The position numbers and the translations under genes were made by a program. Below, piece by piece: positions 18,944 to 28,600 of a stretch of DNA of 44,848 nucleotides; position 1 is the first letter of the stretch, and the number at the start of each line of letters is the position of its first letter. The notes beneath the pieces were generated by a model, which was not told the origin of the DNA, made no database searches, and saw only the letters and a list, made by a program, of their open reading frames with translations. Where the stretch lies: assembly GCA_024642705.1 (NCBI GenBank), contig JAHEAQ010000034.1, positions 1-44,848 of the forward strand. The letters run 5' to 3'. Origin of the DNA: Bacteroidota bacterium. GTDB taxonomy: Bacteria > Bacteroidota > Bacteroidia > Chitinophagales > Saprospiraceae.

Positions 18944-20016
18944 GGAAAATAAAACTACATTTCTTTTGCATAAGCTTTTTGCTTGTTATTCAATCGATAA
19001 ATGGACAAGATGCAATTTTCTCTGATTTATTGAGCAACAAAATTTTATTGAACCCTGCACTAGCTCCTACATTAAATGGTCCAATAGCTTTTCAATTGAA
19101 TTATCGGGAACAAGGAGCGAGTATTTCTGACGGTTTGCCAATAAGAACTTTCCTTGCTGATGCAAATTTGAATTTCAAATCTTTAGGTACAGATAAAATG
19201 AGTGTTGGATTTTCTTTTATGAACGATATTGGAGGTTTGGGGCATATAAATAGCAAAATTGGACAAATTAATTTTGCCTATTTAAAAAAGATATCTGGAA
19301 AATATAGCAAGATAGGGGAGCATTTTCTTTCTTTTGGCACACAATTAGGAGCTGGGCAGCGGACGGTTAGTTGGGATAGATTTTGGTTTGGAAATCAATT
19401 CAACAGAGAATATGGATATGTAGATAAGACCATTTCAAGTGGAGAAGAAAGCGTAGAAAGTAATGAAACTGGAATATCTTCTGTTTTTGCAGATATTAAT
19501 TCAGGTTTATTATGGTATGCGAATTATTCCTCTAAGTTTTCTGCAAGAGCAGGAATCTCTTTATATCATTTAAATACTCCTAACATTTCTTTTCTCAAAA
19601 ATAAAGAGGATAATTTGAAAATGAGAACCAATTTTCATGCTGGATTTAACCTTGAAATTTCCAAAGAAGTCAATATAAATCCTATTATTATTTTTATGAC
19701 CCAAGGGAAATCGAATCAAATGATTTTTGGGTCCAAAATAGGAATCAGCAACCAGGATTTTTCCGAAGCTGCCATGAATATTGGACTTTTTTCAAGGATG
19801 GTTTCAAATAATGAAAATTTTGGAATGGAGGCAATAATTATCACCTTGAATATTGATTATAATAATTTAAAATTTGGATTAGGTTATGATATAACAACTT
19901 CTTCTTTATCTAAATATAATAACAGCAGAGGCGCTTGGGAATTCTTTTTTGCTTCTTTTTTGGTCCCTGAACAAAAAAATAAAACCAAAAGCAAGGAAAA
20001 GATTTTTAAATTTTGA
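18940..20016 (+). CDS. PorP/SprF family type IX secretion outer membrane protein
   Basis: A 358-residue outer membrane protein with a signal peptide ending near INGQ and the family opening DAIFSDLLSNKILLNPALAP. In Flavobacterium johnsoniae, SprF, encoded directly after sprB, is needed for SprB to reach the surface. PorP/SprF proteins are thought to be dedicated partners of type B C-terminal domain cargo. Here the start overlaps the stop of the giant protein by 4 bases (ATGA), so the pair is almost certainly co-translated and this protein should serve that cargo. Many alternating hydrophobic strands are consistent with a beta barrel. The end is convergent with the deoxynucleoside kinase gene, 34 bases apart. 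Confidence 0.92.
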   Translation: MRKIKLHFFCISFLLVIQSINGQDAIFSDLLSNKILLNPALAPTLNGPIAFQLNYREQGASISDGLPIRTFLADANLNFKSLGTDKMSVGFSFMNDIGGLGHINSKIGQINFAYLKKISGKYSKIGEHFLSFGTQLGAGQRTVSWDRFWFGNQFNREYGYVDKTISSGEESVESNETGISSVFADINSGLLWYANYSSKFSARAGISLYHLNTPNISFLKNKEDNLKMRTNFHAGFNLEISKEVNINPIIIFMTQGKSNQMIFGSKIGISNQDFSEAAMNIGLFSRMVSNNENFGMEAIIITLNIDYNNLKFGLGYDITTSSLSKYNNSRGAWEFFFASFLVPEQKNKTKSKEKIFKF

Positions 20017-20050
20017 ATCTGAAATTAATTCTAAATAAAATAGATTTCAA

Positions 20051-20701
20051 TTAAACAATCAATGAAATTCGGTGCACTCCTGGGTTATATTTTTTCTTTA
20101 ATAAAAATTTAATGTGCTCATAGTGTTTATGATTTTCAACAAAATCTATTTCATTGAGATCAATAATTAACACTGGAAAGGTTAGAATATTTCTGAAGTA
20201 TTCAAAATAAGAGTTTTGAATTTTCATCAAATAATTATTAGAAATATTTTTTTCATATTCTCTTCCTCTTTTTGCAATGTTTTTTTGGAGAATATTTACA
20301 TCTCTGTGAAAATAGACAAGAAGATCAGGATTTGGAAAAGAATTATTTAAGGTGTTAAATAGTTTTTGGAAGATTCTATATTCTTCTTCTGCTAGGTTTT
20401 TTCTCGCAAACAACAATGTTTTGACAAAGGTATAGTCAGCAAGTATAAAGTCTTGAAACATATCTTTATGGAGCAAGTGTTTTTGTAATTGTTTCATCCT
20501 TTCTGTCATAAAGAACAATTCAACTGTCAATGCAAATCTCTCCATGTCCTCATAGAAAAAAGGCAAAAAAGGATTATTGTCAAATTGTTCTAAAATAAGA
20601 CCACAATTATATTCTTCATAAATCTTTTTGCAAAACGAAGTCTTCCCAGACCCAATATTTCCTTCTATAGTTATGTAATTGTATGGGAATATTTCTGGCA
20701 T
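20051..20701 (-). CDS. deoxynucleoside kinase (dAK/dGK family)
   Basis: A 216-residue cytoplasmic kinase phosphorylating deoxynucleosides for salvage. The P-loop GNIGSGKTSF begins at residue 14. A VELFFMTERMKQLQKH helix, ADYTFVKTLLFARKNL (the DR-like substrate region, here DY), and the arginine-rich lid FHRDVNILQKNIAKRGREYE (part of about residues 128-147) fit the deoxynucleoside kinase fold. Substrate preference among dA, dG and dC cannot be told from sequence. Its start codon shares one base with the folK stop (TAATG), so the two are translationally coupled; this folK-kinase pairing is common in Bacteroidota. Confidence 0.9.
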   Translation of the reverse strand: MPEIFPYNYITIEGNIGSGKTSFCKKIYEEYNCGLILEQFDNNPFLPFFYEDMERFALTVELFFMTERMKQLQKHLLHKDMFQDFILADYTFVKTLLFARKNLAEEEYRIFQKLFNTLNNSFPNPDLLVYFHRDVNILQKNIAKRGREYEKNISNNYLMKIQNSYFEYFRNILTFPVLIIDLNEIDFVENHKHYEHIKFLLKKKYNPGVHRISLIV

Positions 20702-21183
20702 TATAATGTTTCAGTTAACAATTTGTTTTCTTGAATTAAAAGATAAAGATCACGTACTGACCTGCACAATATTGGATGTTGCCAATCAGGAATTATTTCA
20801 ACTAAAGGTTGCAAGACAAAATTTCTTTCGTGCATTCTTGGATGAGGAATAATTAAATTTTCAGAATCTATTATTGATTCTTCGTAAAATATAATGTCAA
20901 TATCTATTGTTCTCGGGCCCCATTTAAAAGTACGAATTCGACCTAATATCCATTCGATATCAATAATTTTTTGAATTATTTGACTTGGAGTCAAAATGGT
21001 AGAAACTTCTACTGCTTGATTTAGAAAATTATTTTGTTCAATATATCCCCAGGGTTCAGTTTCATAAATGCTTGAGATTTTATTAATGACACCAATATGG
21101 TTTACAATTAGTTCAACTGCTGATTGAAGATAATCATTTCTATTTCCCTCGTTTGAGCCTATATGGAGAACAACTTTGTGCAT
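20701..21183 (-). CDS. folK: 2-amino-4-hydroxy-6-hydroxymethyldihydropteridine diphosphokinase
   Basis: Transfers pyrophosphate from ATP to 6-hydroxymethyl-7,8-dihydropterin, a step in folate synthesis; cytoplasmic. The 160-residue length is standard. The protein opens with HIGSNEGNR, and SSIYETEPWGY and the signature WGPRTIDIDIIFYE are present, including the paired Asp residues that bind magnesium, then IPHPRMHERNFVLQPL. Upstream gene of a coupled pair with the deoxynucleoside kinase. Folate supply ties in functionally with thyA further along the window, though they are not in one operon. Confidence 0.96.
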   Translation of the reverse strand: MHKVVLHIGSNEGNRNDYLQSAVELIVNHIGVINKISSIYETEPWGYIEQNNFLNQAVEVSTILTPSQIIQKIIDIEWILGRIRTFKWGPRTIDIDIIFYEESIIDSENLIIPHPRMHERNFVLQPLVEIIPDWQHPILCRSVRDLYLLIQENKLLTETL

Positions 21184-21298
21184 AAATTACTGATTATCTT
21201 AACAACTGAAACCAATTGAAGTTTCAAAATTAACATATTTAGTATTTTCTAATATTATATATGCGAAAAAGATTTGAAATCATTTGAGAATTAACTAA

Positions 21299-21325
21299 AA
21301 GAGCCAGAATCTCTTCCAGCTCTTA
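21299..21325 (-). terminator. possible weak terminator after the symporter gene
   Basis: AAGAGC and GCTCTT form a 6-bp stem around a loop of about 14 bases; on the minus strand it is followed by a short T-rich run (TTTTAGTTAATT). It sits about 40 bases past the stop of the symporter gene and would separate it from folK. The stem is short and the T tract is broken, so this is tentative. Confidence 0.35.
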
Positions 21326-21340
21326 TATGTTAATTAAATT

Positions 21341-21370
21341 TTTTAATACTTTTTAATACTTTTTAATTTA
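21341..21370. repeat. short tandem decamer repeat at a gene end
   Basis: The decamer TTTTAATACT occurs twice in tandem (21341-21360) followed by a degenerate third copy (TTTTAATTTA) that covers the stop codon of the symporter gene at 21363-21365. Probably slippage in AT-rich DNA; no function is evident. Confidence 0.6.
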
Positions 21371-22976
21371 CTGCTTTTATTGCTTCAAGATATCTGTTTA
21401 ATTCTTTTTTCACAATTGGGAAAAGGAAGAAAAGACCAACCATATTTGGAAATATCATTGCAAAAATCATTGCATCAGAGAAAGCCCAAATGGAAGACAT
21501 ATTAGCCGATGCACCAATGATGACAAATATTAAAAACAACAATTTATAAGTCAAATCAACAATTTTTCCTCTTCCAAATAAAAATTTCCAAGATTGCAAA
21601 CCATAATATGACCAAGATATCATTGTTGATACTGCAAAAAGGAAGACTGCAACAGTTAAGAAAACATTTGAATATGGTATGTATTTTGCAAAAGCTTGAG
21701 AAGTTATTCCTGCGCCTTCATAAGCAACGCCATCAATCATGACAGAACCACCACCAAGTCCATCACCTCCATAAGTAAATACTCCACTAGTGTTAAAAAT
21801 TATAATAACCAATGCTGTCATTGTGCAAATAACTACTGTATCGATAAAAGGCTCTAACAATGCTACTAACCCTTCAGATGCAGAATATTTAGTCTTTACA
21901 GCAGAGTGCGCTATTGACGCTGAACCTGCACCTGCTTCATTAGAAAAAGCAGCTCTTTTAAATCCAACAAGCAACACGCCAATAAAGCCCCCAACTCCAA
22001 TTGCTCTTGGGTTAAATGCTTCATTGAAAATCTGACTCATTGCATCATCAATTAAAGTGAAGTTGCTTAATATGATATAAATACAAGCAGCGATATACAT
22101 TAATGCCATAAAGGGAACCACTTTTTCAGTTACTGAAGCAATTCTTTTAATTCCTCCGATAATGATTATACCTACCAATATTGCAATTACAACCCCAATG
22201 AAAAAACCTGCGCTTGCGCTTTGCAGTCCCATAATATCTTTTAATACTATGGTTGCTTGGTTAGATTGAGCTGCATTTCCACCTCCAAATGATCCACCAA
22301 TACAAAAAATAGCAAAAATCACAGCTGCAATTTTACCTAAAGTTGCAAATCCTTTTTGTTTAAGACCTTTTGAAATATAATACATTGGACCTCCATAAAC
22401 GGTACCATCTGGTCCAATATCTCGATATTGAACGCCTAAAGTACACTCAACGAATTTTGTCGACATTCCAAGTAAACCACAAATGATCATCCAAAATGTC
22501 GCTCCAGGACCTCCCAAAGCTATTGCTAAAGCAACACCTGCTATGTTCCCGTTCCCCACTGTTCCTGAAACTGCTGTGGCCAATGCTTGAAAATGGGATA
22601 CTTCACCATGGTCACTTTCGTCTTTGATAGTATCCACAATATCTCCATCAACAACATTTACATTTCTCGGCTCACTTGGACCATGTTCGTCTATTTCATC
22701 GTATATTCCTCTAACAACTCTTATAGCAGTAGGAAATTTCAAGATGTTGACGAAATTGAAGTATATTGTAAAAAATAATGCGCTCAAAACCAGCAAAATT
22801 AAAACAAATGGAGTCCCAAATATTTCAAAAAATATAACCGTCGAGAAAAAGTCAGAAATTGGCTGAAAAGCTTTGTCAATTCTTTCATCAATTCCAACAC
22901 TTTCTTGACTGAATGCCAAAAAAGGAATCAGAAAAGAAGCAATTAATAAGGTAAGTTTTTTTGTAAGATTTTCCAT
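21363..22976 (-). CDS. alanine/glycine:sodium symporter (AGCS family)
   Basis: A 537-residue inner-membrane transporter with about eleven membrane segments that imports alanine or glycine with sodium. Family motifs: SHFQALATAVSGTVGNGNIA in the first third (about residues 125-144), GGPMYYISKGL near 196, GFKRAAFSNEAGAGSASIAH near 338 and LLEPFIDTVVICT near 372. A hydrophilic acidic stretch of about 35 residues (about 92-125) separates the first conserved helix from the core. The first ~22 residues look like a signal sequence, as in many Bacteroidota members. Substrate is inferred from the family. Transcribed alone and divergent from thyA. Confidence 0.94.
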   Translation of the reverse strand: MENLTKKLTLLIASFLIPFLAFSQESVGIDERIDKAFQPISDFFSTVIFFEIFGTPFVLILLVLSALFFTIYFNFVNILKFPTAIRVVRGIYDEIDEHGPSEPRNVNVVDGDIVDTIKDESDHGEVSHFQALATAVSGTVGNGNIAGVALAIALGGPGATFWMIICGLLGMSTKFVECTLGVQYRDIGPDGTVYGGPMYYISKGLKQKGFATLGKIAAVIFAIFCIGGSFGGGNAAQSNQATIVLKDIMGLQSASAGFFIGVVIAILVGIIIIGGIKRIASVTEKVVPFMALMYIAACIYIILSNFTLIDDAMSQIFNEAFNPRAIGVGGFIGVLLVGFKRAAFSNEAGAGSASIAHSAVKTKYSASEGLVALLEPFIDTVVICTMTALVIIIFNTSGVFTYGGDGLGGGSVMIDGVAYEGAGITSQAFAKYIPYSNVFLTVAVFLFAVSTMISWSYYGLQSWKFLFGRGKIVDLTYKLLFLIFVIIGASANMSSIWAFSDAMIFAMIFPNMVGLFFLFPIVKKELNRYLEAIKAVN

Positions 22977-23286
22977 TCATTTTTATTTAGTTGGCTTGAA
23001 GGTATTTACATTTTTAGAATTAAAAAAAATTATTTTTAGGATTATTGTTTAATAACGGTACAGAATTATAACTTAATTACATTGTATATCAATGCTTTAT
23101 TAGTAGGAATTTTATATTAAAATTTTCAGATTTTATCAAAAATTGAATGATTTCTCTTTAAAAAAATTCAAATTCACTGGATGATTTTAAATATATATTA
23201 AATTTTTTCATATTTACATATTCTGATATTCTAAGATATTATTAAATTTGTTTTCATTATTAGAATTGGATACCAACTTTACCTAA
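22977..23286. other. divergent AT-rich intergenic region between symporter and thyA
   Basis: This 310-base gene-free stretch must hold both promoters. A TTTG (23247-23250) followed 20 bases later by TACCAACTTT resembles a poor Bacteroidota promoter for thyA and would leave almost no leader before the ATG at 23287. A 17-base palindrome made only of A and T lies at 23108-23124. I see no RNA gene, short ORF or other structure that I would defend. Confidence 0.4.
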
Positions 23287-24081
23287 ATGCAGCAGTACCA
23301 TAATTTATTAAAACACATTCTAGAAAATGGCGTTCAGAAATCGGATCGGACAGGCACAGGTACATTGAGTTGTTTCGGTTATCAAATGAGGTTTAATTTG
23401 GAAGATGGGTTTCCAATGCTTACTACCAAAAAATTACATTTCAAATCTGTAGTTCATGAGTTACTATGGTTTTTAAAGGGCGATACTAATATTAAGTACT
23501 TACAGGATAATGGAGTAAAAATTTGGAATGAATGGGCTGATGAAAATGGAGATCTTGGGCCTGTTTATGGCAAACAATGGCGAAGTTGGACAAAGCCAAA
23601 TGGCGAGTCCATCGATCAGATTTCCAAAATTATTTACCTTTTAAAAAATAACCCTGATTCTAGAAGGATAATTGTAAATGCATGGAATGTAGGAGAATTA
23701 GAGGATATGGCATTAACACCTTGTCATTGTCTTTTTCAATTTTATGTGGCAGACGGTAAATTGTCTTGTTTGCTTTATCAAAGATCGGCAGATACTTTTT
23801 TAGGTGTGCCATTTAATATTGCTTCCTATGCATTATTAACTATGATGGTTGCACAAGTTTGTAATCTTCAATTAGGAGAGTTTGTCCATAGTTTTGGAGA
23901 TGTTCATTTGTACAACAACCATATTGAACAAGCTCAGCTTCAATTGACTAGAAAACCAAAGAAATTACCAACTTTAACAATAAATAAGGAAGTGAAATCT
24001 ATTTTTGATTTCAAATATGAAGATTTTGAATTATCAAACTATGAACCATTTCCTCATATTAAAGCAATTGTTTCTGTATAA
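23287..24081 (+). CDS. thyA: thymidylate synthase
   Basis: Methylates dUMP to dTMP using methylenetetrahydrofolate; cytoplasmic dimer. At 264 residues it has the same length as the E. coli enzyme and aligns without gaps at the key sites: Arg21 ([10 protein letters not shown]), the nucleophile Cys146 in [31 protein letters not shown], and the HLYNNHIEQ region. The residue after His147 is Cys148, which is common outside enterobacteria. No dihydrofolate reductase gene follows; the next gene starts the respiratory operon 162 bases downstream, behind its own promoter candidate. Confidence 0.98.
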   Translation: MQQYHNLLKHILENGVQKSDRTGTGTLSCFGYQMRFNLEDGFPMLTTKKLHFKSVVHELLWFLKGDTNIKYLQDNGVKIWNEWADENGDLGPVYGKQWRSWTKPNGESIDQISKIIYLLKNNPDSRRIIVNAWNVGELEDMALTPCHCLFQFYVADGKLSCLLYQRSADTFLGVPFNIASYALLTMMVAQVCNLQLGEFVHSFGDVHLYNNHIEQAQLQLTRKPKKLPTLTINKEVKSIFDFKYEDFELSNYEPFPHIKAIVSV

Positions 24082-24160
24082 AAATTTACATTGTTATTTA
24101 GAAAATATCTAAATAATATGAATTGTTTGCGATTTAGTACCATTTAATAATCACTAATTC

Positions 24161-24168
24161 TATTTTTG
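24161..24168 (+). promoter_or_regulatory. candidate -7 element of the ACIII/oxidase operon promoter
   Basis: TATTTTTG matches the Bacteroidota -7 consensus TAnnTTTG and is followed by CG, close to the Flavobacterium form TAnnTTTGC. It is 75 bases upstream of the actA ATG, in the only gap of useful size before the operon. A matching TTG-type -33 element at normal spacing is not obvious (only TTTA near 24133), so the call rests on the -7 box and position. Confidence 0.5.
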
Positions 24169-24243
24169 CGCTCAAGTTTCTAAATAGAAATTGAAAAAGA
24201 AATATAATTTATAGATTCAAAATATAAAGGCCAAATTAATATT

Positions 24244-25647
24244 ATGCGTAATATATTGAAAATCAACTTTTTACTTGCCTTTGTCATGTTGTTCATTCAA
24301 TTTTCGTCCTTAGCACAGGTTTCTGCTGATGAAGGAAAGGAATTGTTTAAGAACTACTGCGCAGCCTGTCATGCGAAATCAATGCGAGTAAATGCTACTG
24401 GTCCAGCATTAGTTAATGCAGAAGCAAATTGGGCTGAATATGATAGAGCTGACTTGTATGCTTGGATAAGAAATTCTCAAGCAGAGATTAATGACACAAA
24501 ACATCCAAGAGCTGTGGAATTGTGGAATACCTACAAACCCACAATTATGACTTCATTCCCAAATCTTACGGATGATAATATTGAATCTATATTAGCTTAC
24601 ATACAAGTTGCCGCAAATCCGGTTGCTGTAGCAGGTGAAAATATAAGCGGTCCTGTTGTAGTTGAAAAGAAATCTAATACGATTTACTATGTTCTTGCTT
24701 TAGCACTCGCATTTTTAGCATTCATACTAACAAGAATTATCAATAATCTTAATGTAATTGCTGCGAAAAGTGATAATCCTGATGCAATTGTAAATCGAAA
24801 ATCAATTATTGAAACTTTAACTTCTAAAGGTTTAATCAGTTTTGTAGTTTTTCTTTTAGTTGTTATAGGCGGTTATAAATCAGTAAATACTGCTGTAAAT
24901 CTTGGAAGACAACAAGGTTATTCACCAGAACAACCTATAAAATTTTCTCATGAAACCCACGCTGGTATTAATGGTATTGATTGCCAATACTGCCACGATG
25001 GGGCAAGAAGATCTAAACATTCTGTAATTCCTGCAGCTAACACATGCATGAATTGCCATTCTGCCATAAAAGTAGGTTCTGAATATGGCACTGCTGAATT
25101 GTCCAAAATTTATGCTTCTATCGGTTTCAATCCAACAACTGGAACCTATATTGAAAATTATGAAGATATGTCAGAAAGTGACATTGAAAATATTTTTACA
25201 AAATGGATTGGCGACAATTATTTAGAAGTAAAAGGTATAGCAGAGTTGGATAAAGATGGGAATAAATTGGTTTCCGAACAATGGAAAGGCATCAAAGAAT
25301 CACTTACTAGTGATGTGAAACCTAAAATTCAAGGTCCAATTGAATGGATTAGAATCCATAATCTTCCAGATCATGTTTATTTTAATCATGCACAACACGT
25401 AACTGTTGGAAAAGTTGCTTGCCAACAATGCCATGGCACAGTGGAAGCAATGAAAGTTCTCGAACAATATTCCCCACTTTCTATGGGTTGGTGTATTAAT
25501 TGTCACAGACAAACTGAAGTTAAGTTTGCGGGTAATGAATATTATGAGGCTTATGAAGGTTATCACAAAGAATTGAACAGCGGTGAAAGATCAAAAGTGA
25601 CAGTTGAAGATATCGGAGGACTTGAATGTCAAAAATGCCATTATTAA
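24244..25647 (+). CDS. actA: ACIII cytochrome c subunit ActA with extra N-terminal monoheme domain
   Basis: Multiheme periplasmic subunit of alternative complex III (quinol:cytochrome c oxidoreductase). A signal peptide (1 to about 24, SSLAQ) is followed by a class I cytochrome c domain with CAACH at 39-43 and a probable axial Met102 (IMTSFPNL). Two hydrophobic helices (about 146-164 and 197-213) come next, then a cytochrome c3-like domain with five CxxCH motifs: CQYCH (247-251), CMNCH (268-272), CQQCH, CINCH and a terminal CQKCH. That gives six heme sites in one 467-residue chain, one more than the pentaheme ActA described for Rhodothermus. First gene of a 12-gene operon; 43 bases separate it from actB. 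Confidence 0.93.
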   Translation: MRNILKINFLLAFVMLFIQFSSLAQVSADEGKELFKNYCAACHAKSMRVNATGPALVNAEANWAEYDRADLYAWIRNSQAEINDTKHPRAVELWNTYKPTIMTSFPNLTDDNIESILAYIQVAANPVAVAGENISGPVVVEKKSNTIYYVLALALAFLAFILTRIINNLNVIAAKSDNPDAIVNRKSIIETLTSKGLISFVVFLLVVIGGYKSVNTAVNLGRQQGYSPEQPIKFSHETHAGINGIDCQYCHDGARRSKHSVIPAANTCMNCHSAIKVGSEYGTAELSKIYASIGFNPTTGTYIENYEDMSESDIENIFTKWIGDNYLEVKGIAELDKDGNKLVSEQWKGIKESLTSDVKPKIQGPIEWIRIHNLPDHVYFNHAQHVTVGKVACQQCHGTVEAMKVLEQYSPLSMGWCINCHRQTEVKFAGNEYYEAYEGYHKELNSGERSKVTVEDIGGLECQKCHY

Positions 25648-25690
25648 TAATAGAATAACTGAGTTACACTCACAATAAATTAAAAGCTAA

Positions 25691-28600
25691 ATGAAGCAAG
25701 AAAATCAGGGAATATGGATTGGAGAAAAGGACCTTACTAGAGATCCTGAATTCATAAAATCTGCCTCGCAAGAATTTGCTGAAGAAAATATACTTGAAAA
25801 ACTAGGCGAAAAAAACGTTTCAAGTAATCTTGAAAGTACAAGAAGAGATTTCCTTAAATATTTAGGATTTGGACTAGGCGCAGCAACTTTAGCTGCAAGC
25901 TGCGAAATTCCAATTAAGAAGGCAATACCTTATGTCATCAAACCCGATGAAATTGTACCTGGAATTGCTAATTATTATGCAAGCAGTTATGTTAAAGGTG
26001 GCGATTATTGTTCAATATTGGTAAAGACTCGAGAAGGAAGACCTATCAAAATTGAAGGGAATAGCTTATCATCAATAAATAAGGGAGGAACATCTGCAAG
26101 AGCCCAAGCAATGGTTTTGGAATTGTATGATCTAAATAGACAACAAGATCCGTCCATTAAAGGTGAAAAAGTTAGCTGGAATGATCTTGATGCAGCCGTT
26201 AAATCAAAATTAGCAGCTTCAACAAACATAAGGATTTTAACAAATACTGTGCTCAGCCCAAGTGCAAAAGCTTCCATGGGTGAGTTTATAGAGAAGTATC
26301 CAAATACTCAGGTTGTTGTGTATGATCCAGTTTCTAGCTCTGCTCTTCTTGATGCAAATGAACAGACATTTGGACAAAGAGTAATTCCAAATTATAGGTT
26401 TGATATGGCTGACGTTATCGTTAGTTTTAATGCTGATTTTTTAGGAACTTGGATTTCTCCAGTAGAGTATGCAACTCAATACGCTGCTAAAAGAAAAATA
26501 AATGATGTTTCAAATCCTAAAATGTCAAGACATATTCAGGTAGAAAGCCATATGTCTTTAACAGGATCAAACGCAGACAATAGAATTTTAGTCCGTCCGT
26601 CGGAACAAGGTGCAGCAATTGTTGCTTTATATAATGCCATTACTGGAGGAAATATCCAAAGCCCGTCTTTGAATGATAAAGCTAAAGCAGCATTAAATAA
26701 AGTTGCTTCTGAATTGAAAGCGGCAAAAGGTAAATCTTTAGTTCTATGCGGTACCAACAATTTAGCTGAACAAATAATTGTAAATGCAATAAATAATGAA
26801 CTTGGAAATATTGGCTCAACTGTAGATTTCAAAAATGCTTCATTGCAAAGACAAGGAAGTGATAAAGATTTGTCACAACTACTTGCTGATATGAATGGTG
26901 GTAAAGTTGATGTTTTAATTATTAACCAGGCAAATCCAGTATATGATACTGCTTTTTCTTCTGAATTTGCAGCTGCAGTATCAAAAGTGCCTACTTCAAT
27001 AGCACTTTCATATGATCATAATGAAACATCAATGCTTTGCGAGTATGTAGCACCTGTAAACCATATTTTAGAAAGTTGGGGTGATGCTGAACCTAAAAAA
27101 GGAATTATTTCAACTATTCAACCAACTATTGCTCCTTTATTTAGAACAAGACAAGCAGAGGCTAGTCTATTAGTATGGGCTGAATCAGTTAATTATGATA
27201 GCAATGCCGATCAACCTTATATGGATTTTGTGCAATCCAATTGGGAAAAAACAATTTACCAAAAACAGAGTAGATTTTTAAGCTTTAACGCATTTAGAGA
27301 TAATTTACTCCATGATGGAGTAATGTCAATTGAAGATAATAGCGATGCAGTTTCTTTTAGTGGAGATGTATCAAGTGCTGCGGCTTCGGTTACAAAACCT
27401 GGTTCAGGTGATATTGAAATTTCGTTTTTCGAAACTGTTAATTTAGGAAATGGTCAATTTACCAGCAATCCTTGGTTAATGGAAATGCCTGATCCGGTTT
27501 CAAGATGCGCATGGGGTAATTATTTAGCTGTACCAGTTGGATTTGATGGAGTTAGAAAAATGGTTGGCTTAAATAACTTGAAAGATGGTGACATGGTAGA
27601 AGTTACCATAGGAGATAATTCTGTTAAAGTGCCAGTAATTCAGCAATTTGGTCAAATGCCAGGAACAGTTGGTTTGGCTTTAGGTTATGGAAGAACTGCC
27701 GCTGGAAAGTGTGGAACTGGGGTAGGAGTAAATGTGAATAATTGTATTTCTTTGAATGGCACTTATCCTAATTATTTTGCTACATCCGCTACTGTTTCTA
27801 ATAAAATTGGAAAAGAAGATCATTTTTCTTGCGTGCAATACCACCATACTATGGGGGTGACTGCTGAAGACAAGAAAACTGGAGAAATGATTAATGCAGA
27901 TGAAGCTGCACTAGTATTTTTTAACTATGGATTAGTTGATCAAGGTTATCAAGGAGCATTAACGGATAGATCAATCATTTACAATTCACATGTAAATGAA
28001 TTAACTGAAAAATTAGAAAAACTTCACCACAAAAGAGAAGAAGCTCAAGATTTGAATGACAAGCAAATTTATGCTGGTTATGATGAGCTCTATGATAGAG
28101 GACACCATTGGGGTATGCATGTAGATCTTAACGCTTGTATAGGATGTGGTGCATGCACAGTTGCTTGTATGGCTGAAAATAATGTACCAGTTGTTGGAAA
28201 GAAAGAAGTTACACGTCACCATGAAATGACCTGGTTAAGGATTGATAGATATTTTTATGGAAATCTTGAAAATCCAAATACTGTTTATCAACCGATGATG
28301 TGCCAACATTGTGACAATGCACCATGCGAAAACGTATGTCCAGTAAATGCTACGAATCACAGCTCAGAAGGTTTGAACCAAATGGCTTATAATAGATGTG
28401 TTGGTACTAGATATTGTGCAAACAATTGTCCTTTCAAAGTAAGAAGGTTCAACTGGTATGATTACACTACAGCAGATATTTTCCCAGCAAACCAAGTAAG
28501 TTTGAATGGTGAAGATGAGCCTTTTGGAGCTAATAATTTAACAAGAATGGTTCTTAATCCTGATGTAACTGTAAGATCAAGAGGTGTTATTGAAAAATGT

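Noticed and set aside
20017-20050. Terminator between the convergent PorP/SprF and kinase genes
   Set aside because: Only a 6-bp TGAAAT/ATTTCA stem with a long AT loop; too weak to call.
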